Source: Pseudomonadota bacterium
GTDB taxonomy: Bacteria > Pseudomonadota > Alphaproteobacteria > Rhizobiales > Rhizobiaceae
Reading direction: 5' to 3'
DNA length: 14,645 nt
Assembly (NCBI GenBank): GCA_023433855.1
Contig: JAEYTV010000186.1
Location: forward strand, 1 to 14,645
A program made the position numbers and the translations under genes. The notes beneath the pieces were generated by a model. The model worked only from the letters and a program-made list of their open reading frames with translations. It was not told the DNA's origin and searched no databases. Numbering within the stretch: the first letter of the stretch is position 1; every line of letters starts with the position of its first letter. Of this stretch, positions 6,959 through 13,802 are shown one piece after another.

Positions 6959-8158
6959 GTGCAGATGCGAGGTTACCTGAGGCAGGATGGGCGTAAGGGC
7001 ATTCGCAACCTTCTGCTCGTCGTCTATCTCGTGGAATGCGCCCACCACGTTTCAAAAATGATTGCCGCACCGTACGCCGAAGAGGGTGTGCAGGTGATCG
7101 GCTTCCCGGGCTGTTTCGACAACGAATATGCGCAAGACATGCTGGCATCGCTGTGCACCCACCCGAATGTCGGTGGTGTGCTCTTGGTTTCGCTTGGCTG
7201 CGAGATGTTCCGGGGCGCGGAATTGCAGGAAGTGATTCACAAGAGCGGACGCCCGGTCAAGCGCATCGTCATCCAGCGCGCTGGCGGTACGCGCTCGACC
7301 GTTGGGATCGGTCGGGAATGGGTTGCCGCAACCTTGGACAAGCTACGGGCGGCGCCGACCGTGCCGCTGGCGCTGTCGGATCTGGTGATCGGAACCGAGT
7401 GCGGAGGCTCTGACGGCACAAGCGTGCTCACCGCCAATCCTGCCGTGGGGCGCGCGGCAGACCTCCTGATCGACGCAGGGGGTACCGTCCTCTTCGAGGA
7501 ACTTGGCGAACTCTTCGGCTGCGAGGACCACATGGCGAGTCGCGCCCGCACTCCGGAACTGGCCACCGAGATCACCAGGGCCATGCAGAAAGCCATCCGC
7601 TACTACGGCGAGATGGGGCATTCGAGTTTTGGCGGTGGCAATGTGACGGGCGGCCTCTCCACCATCGAGGAAAAATCGGTCGGCGCCTATGCCAAGTCCG
7701 GCAGCCGGCCGATTTCCGGCATGCTCACGCCCGGCGTGTGGCCGACGTCGCCGGGCCTCTATCTAATGGACATGGTGAGCGACGGCGATGTGAAATACGG
7801 AATGCCCGCCATCAACGACACGGCCAGCATTGTCGAACTCGTCGCCTGTGGCTGTCACATCGTGCTGTTCACCACTGGACGTGGATCGGTAACCGGCTCG
7901 GCGATTGCGCCGGTCCTCAAGATTTGTGCGAATCCAGATACATATGATCGGCTTAGAGACGACATGGATGTCAATGCCGGCAAGGTTCTGCGCGGCGAAT
8001 CCGATCTCGATGGGGTGGCGCAGGAGATCGTGGCGGCGATCGAGCGGACGGCATCGGGAATGCCCACCCGGTCGGAGGATCTGGGGCACCAGGAATTCCA
8101 CATGACCTACAAGCATTTCGAGGCGCTTGGCCCCGCTTGCCTGCCAAGCATTGGTTGA
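6959..8158 (+). CDS. UxaA-family dehydratase large subunit (altronate/galactarate dehydratase type)
   Basis: 399 aa, matching the C-terminal catalytic part of the UxaA/GarD family, iron-dependent lyases that dehydrate sugar acids. Landmarks are MRGYLRQDGRKGIRN at the start, GFPGCFDNEYAQ (48-59), PNVGGVLLVSLGCE (69-82), IGTECGGSDGTS (144-155), GGGNVTGGLSTIEEKSVGAY (225-244), FTTGRGSVTGSAIAP (304-318) and DDMDVNAGK (334-342). GTG 6959 is preferred: TAGGAG at 6946-6951 lies seven bases upstream, while ATG 6917 would overlap the small subunit and add non-family residues. The substrate could be altronate, galactarate, another aldonate, or sulfolactate, since SuyAB belongs to the same family. The cluster favours a sugar acid. 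Confidence 0.9.
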   Translation: MQMRGYLRQDGRKGIRNLLLVVYLVECAHHVSKMIAAPYAEEGVQVIGFPGCFDNEYAQDMLASLCTHPNVGGVLLVSLGCEMFRGAELQEVIHKSGRPVKRIVIQRAGGTRSTVGIGREWVAATLDKLRAAPTVPLALSDLVIGTECGGSDGTSVLTANPAVGRAADLLIDAGGTVLFEELGELFGCEDHMASRARTPELATEITRAMQKAIRYYGEMGHSSFGGGNVTGGLSTIEEKSVGAYAKSGSRPISGMLTPGVWPTSPGLYLMDMVSDGDVKYGMPAINDTASIVELVACGCHIVLFTTGRGSVTGSAIAPVLKICANPDTYDRLRDDMDVNAGKVLRGESDLDGVAQEIVAAIERTASGMPTRSEDLGHQEFHMTYKHFEALGPACLPSIG

Positions 8159-8171
8159 TCAGGAGGGGGCG

Positions 8172-9182
8172 CTGGGTAACGAGGAGGAAAGCCGGGAGCC
8201 CGAGGAGCGACAGCAGCTTGCTGTCGCGATCTACGACCTGTTGCGTTCGCATCTCGACGAAAAAGTGTTGCCGGAGGGCCTCGTTCTGGGAGAGGCGGCA
8301 ATCTCACGGGCGCTCGCGGTTAGCCGCACGCCAGTTCGCACCGCCCTTCAGCAATTGCAGGCGGAATCTCGCGTGGTCAGCTATTCGGGCCGGGGCATGC
8401 TGGTGAGTTACGGCAATCCGGCCCCGGAGCCGGTCCGCAAGGAACTGACTGAAGTCGGCTTGCGGGTGCCGGAGGACGACGCGCTTGGCTATTCCGGGGC
8501 GGTCGATCGTATCTATCCCGAAATCGAGAGGGCGCTCGCCTCCTGCGCGGCTTTCGGTCGTTTCCATGTGAACCAGTCGGCGATGGCTGCCTATTATGGA
8601 ATCAATCGCGCGGTCGCCCATGTCGCGTTGAACCAGCTTGAGCGGGTAGGGTTGGTGCGGCAGGACCGCCACGCCCGCTGGTATGTCGAGCGACTCACCG
8701 CGCAGCGTGCCGCCGACCACTACTTCATCCGCGCTTTGCTGGAGCCGCAGGCATTGCGGCTGGCGGCGCCTCAGCTCGACCCTGCCCATCTCAACGCCTG
8801 CTGGGAGCGTATCGTCCGCGCCATGCGCAGCGGCGACGATCTGGATTTCACACTTGTGGATCAGATCGAGCGCGACCTGCACTACGATCTCGTGCACCGG
8901 GCGCCGAACGAGCAACTGGTCAAGATCATAAATGAAAGCCAGCTGCCGTTGATTTCGACGAGCTACACGATCGAACGCTACAAGGATGCCGAGGTGATCC
9001 ACGGCACGCTGCCGCAGCATCTTACGGTCTTCAACTACCTCATCGAAGGGAACGTCGATCGCGCGGCAGATGCCTTGCGCTATCACCTCGAGCAGGCCTC
9101 GCGCGTCAACACGGCGCGGCTCGAAAAGCTGCCGCCGCTCAATGTCGGACGCTACCCAAGCTACCTGACGCCCGTAGCCTAA
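8172..9182 (+). CDS. GntR/FCD-family transcriptional regulator with two winged-helix domains
   Basis: About 336 aa, longer than the usual 220-250 for GntR/FCD proteins. The first GntR-type winged helix is at about 16-80 (AISRALAVSRTPVRTALQQL). A second wHTH-like module is at about 111-175 (MAAYYGINRAVAHVALNQLE then RVGLVRQD). The FCD ligand-binding helical domain is at about 178-312, with candidate metal/ligand residues D235, H237, H283 and H305. The start is unusual: no ATG or GTG precedes the first HTH. CTG 8172 lies five bases after a perfect AGGAGG (8161-8166); TTG 8151 and TTG 8127 are in-frame alternatives that lack such a site and overlap the preceding gene. Being inside the operon, it probably senses a pathway acid and controls the divergent promoters. 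Confidence 0.88.
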   Translation: MGNEEESREPEERQQLAVAIYDLLRSHLDEKVLPEGLVLGEAAISRALAVSRTPVRTALQQLQAESRVVSYSGRGMLVSYGNPAPEPVRKELTEVGLRVPEDDALGYSGAVDRIYPEIERALASCAAFGRFHVNQSAMAAYYGINRAVAHVALNQLERVGLVRQDRHARWYVERLTAQRAADHYFIRALLEPQALRLAAPQLDPAHLNACWERIVRAMRSGDDLDFTLVDQIERDLHYDLVHRAPNEQLVKIINESQLPLISTSYTIERYKDAEVIHGTLPQHLTVFNYLIEGNVDRAADALRYHLEQASRVNTARLEKLPPLNVGRYPSYLTPVA

Positions 9183-9206
9183 AGCCAAGCCTAAGCGGAG
9201 CACCTC

Positions 9207-10148
9207 ATGCCGAACCAGCCGCCGCCTCCCACGTGGATCCCCTCGGGCATACACCCGATGCAGTATGCGTTTTTCGGTTCTGACGGCGGACTGGACCGCG
9301 AGGCAATGCGCCGCCAGATCAATGGCTGCATAGACTTCGGCGTGGACGGAATCGCGGTGCTCGGACTGGGCACCGAAGTGAACAAGCTCAGCACCGTCGA
9401 GCGTCGCAATGTTGTGAACTGGGCGATCGAGGATATCGCTGGACGAGTGCCGCTCTGCGTTACGATTGCCGAGAGTTCGGCGTCCGGGCAGCGTGATTTC
9501 GCGAAGTTCGCACAGGACGCCGGCGCCGCGTGGCTAGTGCTTCAACCTCCCCAGGTTCGAGGCGTGGCAGAGTCGGAGTATGTGCGGTTCTTCAGCGAAG
9601 TGGCGCAAGCCATATCGCTGCCTTTCGGCATCCAGAACGCTCCCGAGTTCACCGGCATCGGAGTCAGCAACGCCGCGATCCTCGAATTGGCGCGCAGGCA
9701 CGAAAATTTCCGGGTGCTCAAGGGGGAGGGGCCGGCACTGCTGATCCGCCGGACCATCGAAGAGACGGAAGGCAAGCTGGCCGTGTTCAATGGTCGGGCA
9801 GGCCTCGAGCTTACCGACAATCTGCGCGCTGGCTGCGCTGGGATGATTCCCGGAAGCGAGACCGCGGACGTGCAGAAGCAGATCTTCGACCTCATGAATT
9901 CCGGCGAACCCTCGCAACGCGCGCAGGGCGAAGAACTCTATCGACTGCTGTTGCCGGTCGTGGTCTTCATGATGCAGTCGCTGGAAAATTTCCTGTGCTA
10001 CGGAAAGATGCTTGCCGCCGCTCGCCACGGCATCGCCGGTACCTCTCCACGTACCCCCGCCATCGCTCCAAGCGCCTTCGGCATCGCATCGTTGCGGCAG
10101 GCAGCGAAGGCGCTGTTCGCCGACCTGGACCCGGAACTCATCCGATGA
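9207..10148 (+). CDS. DapA/NanA-superfamily aldolase or keto-deoxy-acid dehydratase
   Basis: 313 aa class I aldolase-type barrel of the dihydrodipicolinate synthase family. The Schiff-base Lys is K172 in RVLKGEGP, in its usual place. The family's YN-P motif with the catalytic Tyr reads GIQNAP here (141-146), so Tyr is replaced by Gln. The usual GTTGE is LGTEVNKLS. Azospirillum-type L-2-keto-3-deoxyarabonate dehydratase has, as I recall it, a comparable Tyr-less VQDAP motif, so a 2-keto-3-deoxy acid dehydratase or aldolase is more likely than lysine biosynthesis. ATG 9207 is preceded by GCGGAG. The stop overlaps the next start (ATGA). It would act after one of the cluster's dehydratases. Confidence 0.88.
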   Translation: MPNQPPPPTWIPSGIHPMQYAFFGSDGGLDREAMRRQINGCIDFGVDGIAVLGLGTEVNKLSTVERRNVVNWAIEDIAGRVPLCVTIAESSASGQRDFAKFAQDAGAAWLVLQPPQVRGVAESEYVRFFSEVAQAISLPFGIQNAPEFTGIGVSNAAILELARRHENFRVLKGEGPALLIRRTIEETEGKLAVFNGRAGLELTDNLRAGCAGMIPGSETADVQKQIFDLMNSGEPSQRAQGEELYRLLLPVVVFMMQSLENFLCYGKMLAAARHGIAGTSPRTPAIAPSAFGIASLRQAAKALFADLDPELIR

Positions 10149-11200
10149 CCATCATCACCGTCACAGCCGCGCGGGGTTTCGCCGAGGAACTACTCAAGGC
10201 TGCCGGGCTCGAGGACCATCTGGCCCGGTCGGTCGCAGACGTGCTGGTAACGGCCGACGAGTTCGGCCACAGAACGCACGGGCTGGCCCTTCTCGCACCC
10301 TATCTGGAGCAGGTCCAAAGCGGCGGCATGAAGCTTGGCGGCGGGCACGAAGTGATCTCGGATACGCCGATGGCGTTCCACTGGTTAGCCGACCGCCTCC
10401 CTGGGGCGCATGTCCTCGGCCTGGCTGTGGATGAACTGGTGCAGCGCGCCGGCTCGCATCCGGTGGTGACGGCAAGCATCGCCGAATGCTTCCACATTGG
10501 CGCGTTGCAGGTGTATCTTGAGCCCGCAACGCAAGCCGGCATGATCTGTCTGATTGCCGCCACCGACCCGGGGGTCCGTTCGGTGGCGCCGTTTGGCGGC
10601 ATCGACGCGGTGCTTACCTCCAATCCGCTTGCCTGTGGTATTCCGACGCGGGGCGATCCCATCCTCATTGACATCTGCACTTCGACCATCAGCAACGCCG
10701 GGGCCGCCGAGTATGGAGGACGCGGCAAAACCCTGCCGGGCGAATGGCTGCTCGACAACGCCGGCCATGCTAGTTCCGATCCAGCCGTGCTGCGCTCCAC
10801 GCCGCCTGGAACGCTGCTGCCGCTCGGCGGGATGGATTTGGGCTACAAGGGTTTTGGCCTCGGAATCATGGTGGAAGCGCTGGCTCTTGCTCTCAGCGGC
10901 TATTGCCGCACAACGGCCAAGGGCAAGTTCGGCGAGAGCGTCTTCGTTCAGGTCATCAACCCTGGCCACTTCGCGGGTCGGGACCACTTCCTTGATGAAA
11001 CGCAGGCTCTGGTCGATGCCTGCCGTGCGAGCAGGCCCATACAACACGGCTCGAATGTACGAATGCCAGGGGAGCGCGCGCTGGAGCGACGGCGAGAAGC
11101 ACAGGACCGGGGTCTGGAATTCCCTGACAATGTTTTCGCAGGACTGCGGCCCTGGGTGGAGCGCTTAGGCACCAAGATGGTGGGAGAACACACATCATGA
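10145..11200 (+). CDS. Ldh_2-family NAD(P)-dependent oxidoreductase, first of a tandem pair
   Basis: 351 aa member of the malate/L-lactate dehydrogenase family (Ldh_2: YiaK, AllD, ComC, pyrroline-carboxylate reductases), which reduces 2-keto or cyclic imino acids with NAD(P)H. Landmarks are GHRTHGLALL (41-50), the family His117 in ECFHIGALQVYLEP, DPGVRSVAPFGG (141-152), SNPLACGIPT, LIDICTS, and GGMDLGYKGFGLGIMVEAL. The ATG at 10145 overlaps the preceding stop by four bases. The same frame is open further upstream, but that part is a shadow of the lyase gene. Its own stop overlaps the next gene in the same way, so these genes are translationally coupled. Specific 2-keto acid unknown. Confidence 0.9.
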   Translation: MTIITVTAARGFAEELLKAAGLEDHLARSVADVLVTADEFGHRTHGLALLAPYLEQVQSGGMKLGGGHEVISDTPMAFHWLADRLPGAHVLGLAVDELVQRAGSHPVVTASIAECFHIGALQVYLEPATQAGMICLIAATDPGVRSVAPFGGIDAVLTSNPLACGIPTRGDPILIDICTSTISNAGAAEYGGRGKTLPGEWLLDNAGHASSDPAVLRSTPPGTLLPLGGMDLGYKGFGLGIMVEALALALSGYCRTTAKGKFGESVFVQVINPGHFAGRDHFLDETQALVDACRASRPIQHGSNVRMPGERALERRREAQDRGLEFPDNVFAGLRPWVERLGTKMVGEHTS

Positions 11201-12249
11201 CGCGCTTTGGTGTTGGCGATCTCATCGCCTTCGCACGTGCGGCGTTCGAGTCCGCCGGTCTGCCGTCGCGTCGTGCGCAAGTGTGCGCCGAGGTGCTTGT
11301 CGAAGGCGACCTGCTCGGTCACACCACGCATGGTTTGGCCCTGCTTGAAACCTATGTCGTCGAACTCACGTCGGGTGGCATGACCGTAGATGGCGACCCT
11401 GTGGTGATATCCGACCGTGGCGCCACGATTGCGTGGGATGGTCGACGCTTGCCGGGACCGTGGTTGGTGACGAAGGCGGTTGAACTCGCGTCGCAACGGG
11501 CACGACAGTTTGGCACCTGCACCGTGACGATCCGGAAGAGCCATCACATCGCTGCCCTCGCAGCGTATCTGGAGCCAGTAGCGCGCAACGGATTGGTCTG
11601 CATCATCATGTCTTCCGATCCGAACGTACGTTCGGTGGCCCCTTTTGGCGGTTCCGCGCCTGTAATGACTCCCAACCCCATTGCCGCTGCCTGGCCGACA
11701 TACGGCGACCCGGTAATCTTCGACGTCTCCATGTCAGTCACCGCAGCCGGTGTCGTTGCCCGCCATGCACGTGCCGGCCTGAAGCTGCCGCATCCATGGC
11801 TGCTCGATGCCTCGGGCAGGCCGACGGACGATCCCAGCATCAAGATCGGTGATGGCGGCGGCTCGGTGCAGGCGCTTGGCGGACTTGATGCGGGACACAA
11901 GGGATTTGCGCTCGCGCTCTGGGTAGAGGCACTGACCAGTGGGCTCGCCGGTTATGGGCGCGCCCAGGCTGCAACCGGCAAGATGGGTGCATCGGTCATG
12001 GTGCAGATTATCGACCCGGAGGCATTTGGCGGCCTTGACCAGATGATGACCGAAACCGACTATCTGGCAGACGCGTGCCGTGCATCACCACCAGCCGACT
12101 CGTCTATGCCGGTTAGAGTCCCAGGTGATGCAGCGCTTGCGCGCAAGCGACGATATCTTGCGGAAGGCCTTGAGCTTCACCACGAAATACCCGGGCAACT
12201 CGCCCGGGTGGCAGATCGCTTTATGCTCGAAGCACCATCGCCTCTTTAA
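11197..12249 (+). CDS. Ldh_2-family NAD(P)-dependent oxidoreductase, second of a tandem pair
   Basis: 350 aa, same family as the preceding gene and colinear with it without gaps for at least the first 180 residues. GH-THGLALL (41-50), His117 (KSHHIAALAAYLEP) and DPNVRSVAPFGG (141-152) fall at the same residue numbers. The two proteins are nevertheless clearly diverged, so this is an old duplication or two separately acquired paralogues. C-terminal landmarks are GGLDAGHKGFALALWVEAL and VMVQIIDPEAFGG. The ATG overlaps the previous stop (ATGA). It is the last gene of the rightward operon; a hairpin without a T tract lies about 20 bases after the stop. A different substrate or direction from its neighbour is likely but not shown. 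Confidence 0.9.
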   Translation: MTRFGVGDLIAFARAAFESAGLPSRRAQVCAEVLVEGDLLGHTTHGLALLETYVVELTSGGMTVDGDPVVISDRGATIAWDGRRLPGPWLVTKAVELASQRARQFGTCTVTIRKSHHIAALAAYLEPVARNGLVCIIMSSDPNVRSVAPFGGSAPVMTPNPIAAAWPTYGDPVIFDVSMSVTAAGVVARHARAGLKLPHPWLLDASGRPTDDPSIKIGDGGGSVQALGGLDAGHKGFALALWVEALTSGLAGYGRAQAATGKMGASVMVQIIDPEAFGGLDQMMTETDYLADACRASPPADSSMPVRVPGDAALARKRRYLAEGLELHHEIPGQLARVADRFMLEAPSPL

Positions 12250-12268
12250 TGCTCGTAAGCGGCCGATT

Positions 12269-12290
12269 GGTCGCCACAATCGCGGCGACC
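12269..12290 (+). terminator. Hairpin after the rightward operon, possible terminator
   Basis: GGTCGCC (12269-12275) pairs with GGCGACC (12284-12290) around an 8-base loop, about 20 bases after the last stop of the rightward operon. The position suits transcription termination, but no T run follows (the next bases are CCCGGCGGGG). It is therefore not a standard intrinsic terminator and may only stabilise the RNA end. Confidence 0.3.
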
Positions 12291-12454
12291 CCCGGCGGGG
12301 CGCATGGCAGGCCTCCTCTGGCGCGGTCGGAAGCCGCTACGATCAGATCTTGGTTCTCGTGGTCAGCCTGATTACCACAGCCAGCGCTTCCCGCGTGCTG
12401 GCGAAGCTCTTGCAGTGACGGACAACAAATAAGACCGCGGAAGTGAACGTTGGT

Positions 12455-12475
12455 ACGATCGCAGTTCGCAATCGT
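12455..12475. promoter_or_regulatory. Near-palindrome, possible operator-like site
   Basis: ACGATCGC (12455-12462) and GCAATCGT (12468-12475) form 8-base arms with one mismatch around a 5-base centre. The outer ACGAT/ATCGT half-sites are the same as those repeated in the divergent control region at 6559-6615. No promoter is obvious next to it, so it could be a secondary site for the same regulator or coincidence. Confidence 0.25.
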
Positions 12476-12567
12476 GCAGTTGCTGTCAAGATTGACGTGC
12501 GGTTGTGAGAAAGCCCATGTCTCGGCGCAACCGCTGCGCGTTGCACTTGGTACCAGGTCGCCCTGCG

Positions 12568-13581
12568 TTATGCGCTCCGGCGCGCGACAATGTCATAGCC
12601 GACGTCGATGACGGCTTCCGTCTCCTCGCCCCTGAGGCGCCGGGCGACGAGGCGCGCAGCCTGCTCGCCGATCGCCCGCGCGCGGATGCGCACCGTCGTC
12701 AGCGGCACCGGCAACAGGGATGAGAGGCTGAGATCGCCAAAACCCGCGATGGCAACTGTGCCGGGAACGGAAATGTTCTCGCTGAGACAGGCCATGATCG
12801 CACCATGCGCAGGAATCTCCGAATGGAACATGATGGCATCCGGTCTCGGCGAGCGTCTCATAAGCGACAGGAGCGCATCGCGGCCGCTCTCCATCGTCGT
12901 CGGCGTCGGCACTGAGATCACGAATTCGGGAGGCACGCTGCGCCCCGCCGCCGCCATGGTCGTCATGAAGCCGCGATAGCGGTCCTGGGCCTGGTCGTTG
13001 TTCTCGAAATCGCCGCCGACGAGTGCTATCCTGCGATAGCCCTTTTCGATCAGACGGGACGTCATGTCTGCCGACGCGTCAAAATTGCTGTAGCCGACAG
13101 CCATGTCGATGCGGTCGTCGCTCAGGTTCCAGGTCTCGACGACAGGTCCGGAAAAGCCGGTCAGGAAAGCTCGACAGCTTTCGGAATGGGTGAAGCCGGT
13201 CACGATTATGGCATCGGCCTGTCGGCCGATGAACGCTTTTACCGCCTCGCCTTCCAAGGTCGTGGACCTTTCGCTAACCGCCATGAGCATCTGCAGATTT
13301 TCCTCGCGCAGAGTGCTGGCAATGCCCTGTACCAGATCGGCGAAAAGCGAACTCGAAAGGATCGGAACAACGACGCCAACGATGTTGGACCGGCTTGACA
13401 CAAGGGAGCGTGCGGTGAGGTTCGGAACGTAGCCGATCTCCTCTATCGCCCTGAATACTTTCTGGCGCGTGCTCTCGTGCACGTCGGAAGGCTTGCGTAA
13501 CGTCCTCGACACGGTGATCAGCGAGACGCCCGAGGCTTTGGATACGTCCTTGAGGGTCTTTGGCTTGAAGCGGTTCGGCAC
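12568..13581 (-). CDS. LacI/GalR-family transcriptional repressor
   Basis: 337 aa with standard architecture. An N-terminal helix-turn-helix (TLKDVSKASGVSLITVSRTL, 9-28) is followed by the hinge YVPNLTARSLVSSRSNIVGV (51-70) and then a periplasmic-binding-protein-like sensor domain, ending with the dimer/effector stretch VPGTVAIAGFGDLSLS and PLTTVRIRARAIGEQAA. The HTH most resembles GntR-type gluconate repressors within the LacI family; this is an impression only. It starts at GTG 13581 with AGGTGA upstream. The gene is divergent from a TRAP binding-protein gene, and two LacI-style operators lie between them, so it most likely represses that transporter and possibly itself. Effector unknown. 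Confidence 0.95.
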   Translation of the reverse strand: MPNRFKPKTLKDVSKASGVSLITVSRTLRKPSDVHESTRQKVFRAIEEIGYVPNLTARSLVSSRSNIVGVVVPILSSSLFADLVQGIASTLREENLQMLMAVSERSTTLEGEAVKAFIGRQADAIIVTGFTHSESCRAFLTGFSGPVVETWNLSDDRIDMAVGYSNFDASADMTSRLIEKGYRRIALVGGDFENNDQAQDRYRGFMTTMAAAGRSVPPEFVISVPTPTTMESGRDALLSLMRRSPRPDAIMFHSEIPAHGAIMACLSENISVPGTVAIAGFGDLSLSSLLPVPLTTVRIRARAIGEQAARLVARRLRGEETEAVIDVGYDIVARRSA

Positions 13582-13722
13582 CTCGTCACCTCATCTCAAG
13601 GGGCCTGCTTCCAGGTAAATCCTGTTGGCTTGATTCCAACCGCCCCGCCGCGCGGACAATACAATGCGCGTGCCCGGATCGGCTACCCCGCAAGCCTTGA
13701 ACGAAAGGCGAATATAATAGGC

Positions 13723-13738
13723 TGACATTCGAATGTCA
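13723..13738. promoter_or_regulatory. LacI-family operator 1, perfect palindrome
   Basis: TGACATTCGAATGTCA is a perfect 16-base palindrome with the central CG typical of LacI/GalR operators. It lies between the divergent LacI-type gene and the TRAP binding-protein gene. A second near-identical copy begins 23 bases downstream, about two helical turns. Confidence 0.8.
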
Positions 13739-13745
13739 TGCCATT

Positions 13746-13761
13746 TGACATACGAATGTCA
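13746..13761. promoter_or_regulatory. LacI-family operator 2, one mismatch
   Basis: TGACATACGAATGTCA differs from operator 1 at one position. It overlaps the TTGACA box at 13745-13750, so a bound repressor would block the rightward promoter. Its presence beside a LacI-type gene supports autogenous or local repression. Confidence 0.8.
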
Positions 13762-13802
13762 TACGTATTTACTGCGCATATCGACTTTAAGGGAGGATAG
13801 TC

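Larger units (their letters stand above)
12250..12567. other. Intergenic stretch between convergent genes, no gene recognised
   Basis: About 318 bases between the convergent ends of the rightward operon and the LacI-type gene. No complete gene was recognised. The stretch holds a hairpin at 12269-12290 and a near-palindrome at 12455-12475 (annotated separately). Minus-strand frames around 12250-12420 have somewhat protein-like composition (for instance GVAAIVATNRPLTSIKEA) that may be a decayed gene end, but no family could be named. Confidence 0.55.
13582..13802. promoter_or_regulatory. Divergent control region between lacI-type gene and TRAP operon
   Basis: 221 bases between divergent genes, with two 16-base operators listed separately. 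A rightward promoter fits TTGACA at 13745-13750 and TTTACT at 13768-13773 with a 17-base spacer, so the second operator covers the -35 box. A perfect TATAAT also occurs at 13713-13718 without a well-spaced -35; read on the other strand the same site offers TATTAT for the repressor gene. GGGAGG at 13791-13796 is the ribosome site of the binding-protein gene. The left half of the region, 13582-13700, shows nothing convincing. Confidence 0.55.

Noticed and set aside
9530..10144. Upstream extension of the first Ldh_2 frame into the DapA-like gene
   Set aside because: The extension is an Arg-rich shadow of the DapA-like gene. The family N-terminus begins exactly at ATG 10145 with an ATGA overlap.
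9207..10148. Lysine-biosynthesis dihydrodipicolinate synthase
   Set aside because: The catalytic Tyr motif is missing, the GTTGE loop is changed, and the gene sits in a sugar-acid operon.
12343..12546. Minus-strand open frame of about 67 codons between the Ldh_2 and LacI-type genes
   Set aside because: No motif, no convincing ribosome site and unusual composition. It may be part of a decayed gene but is not supportable as a CDS.
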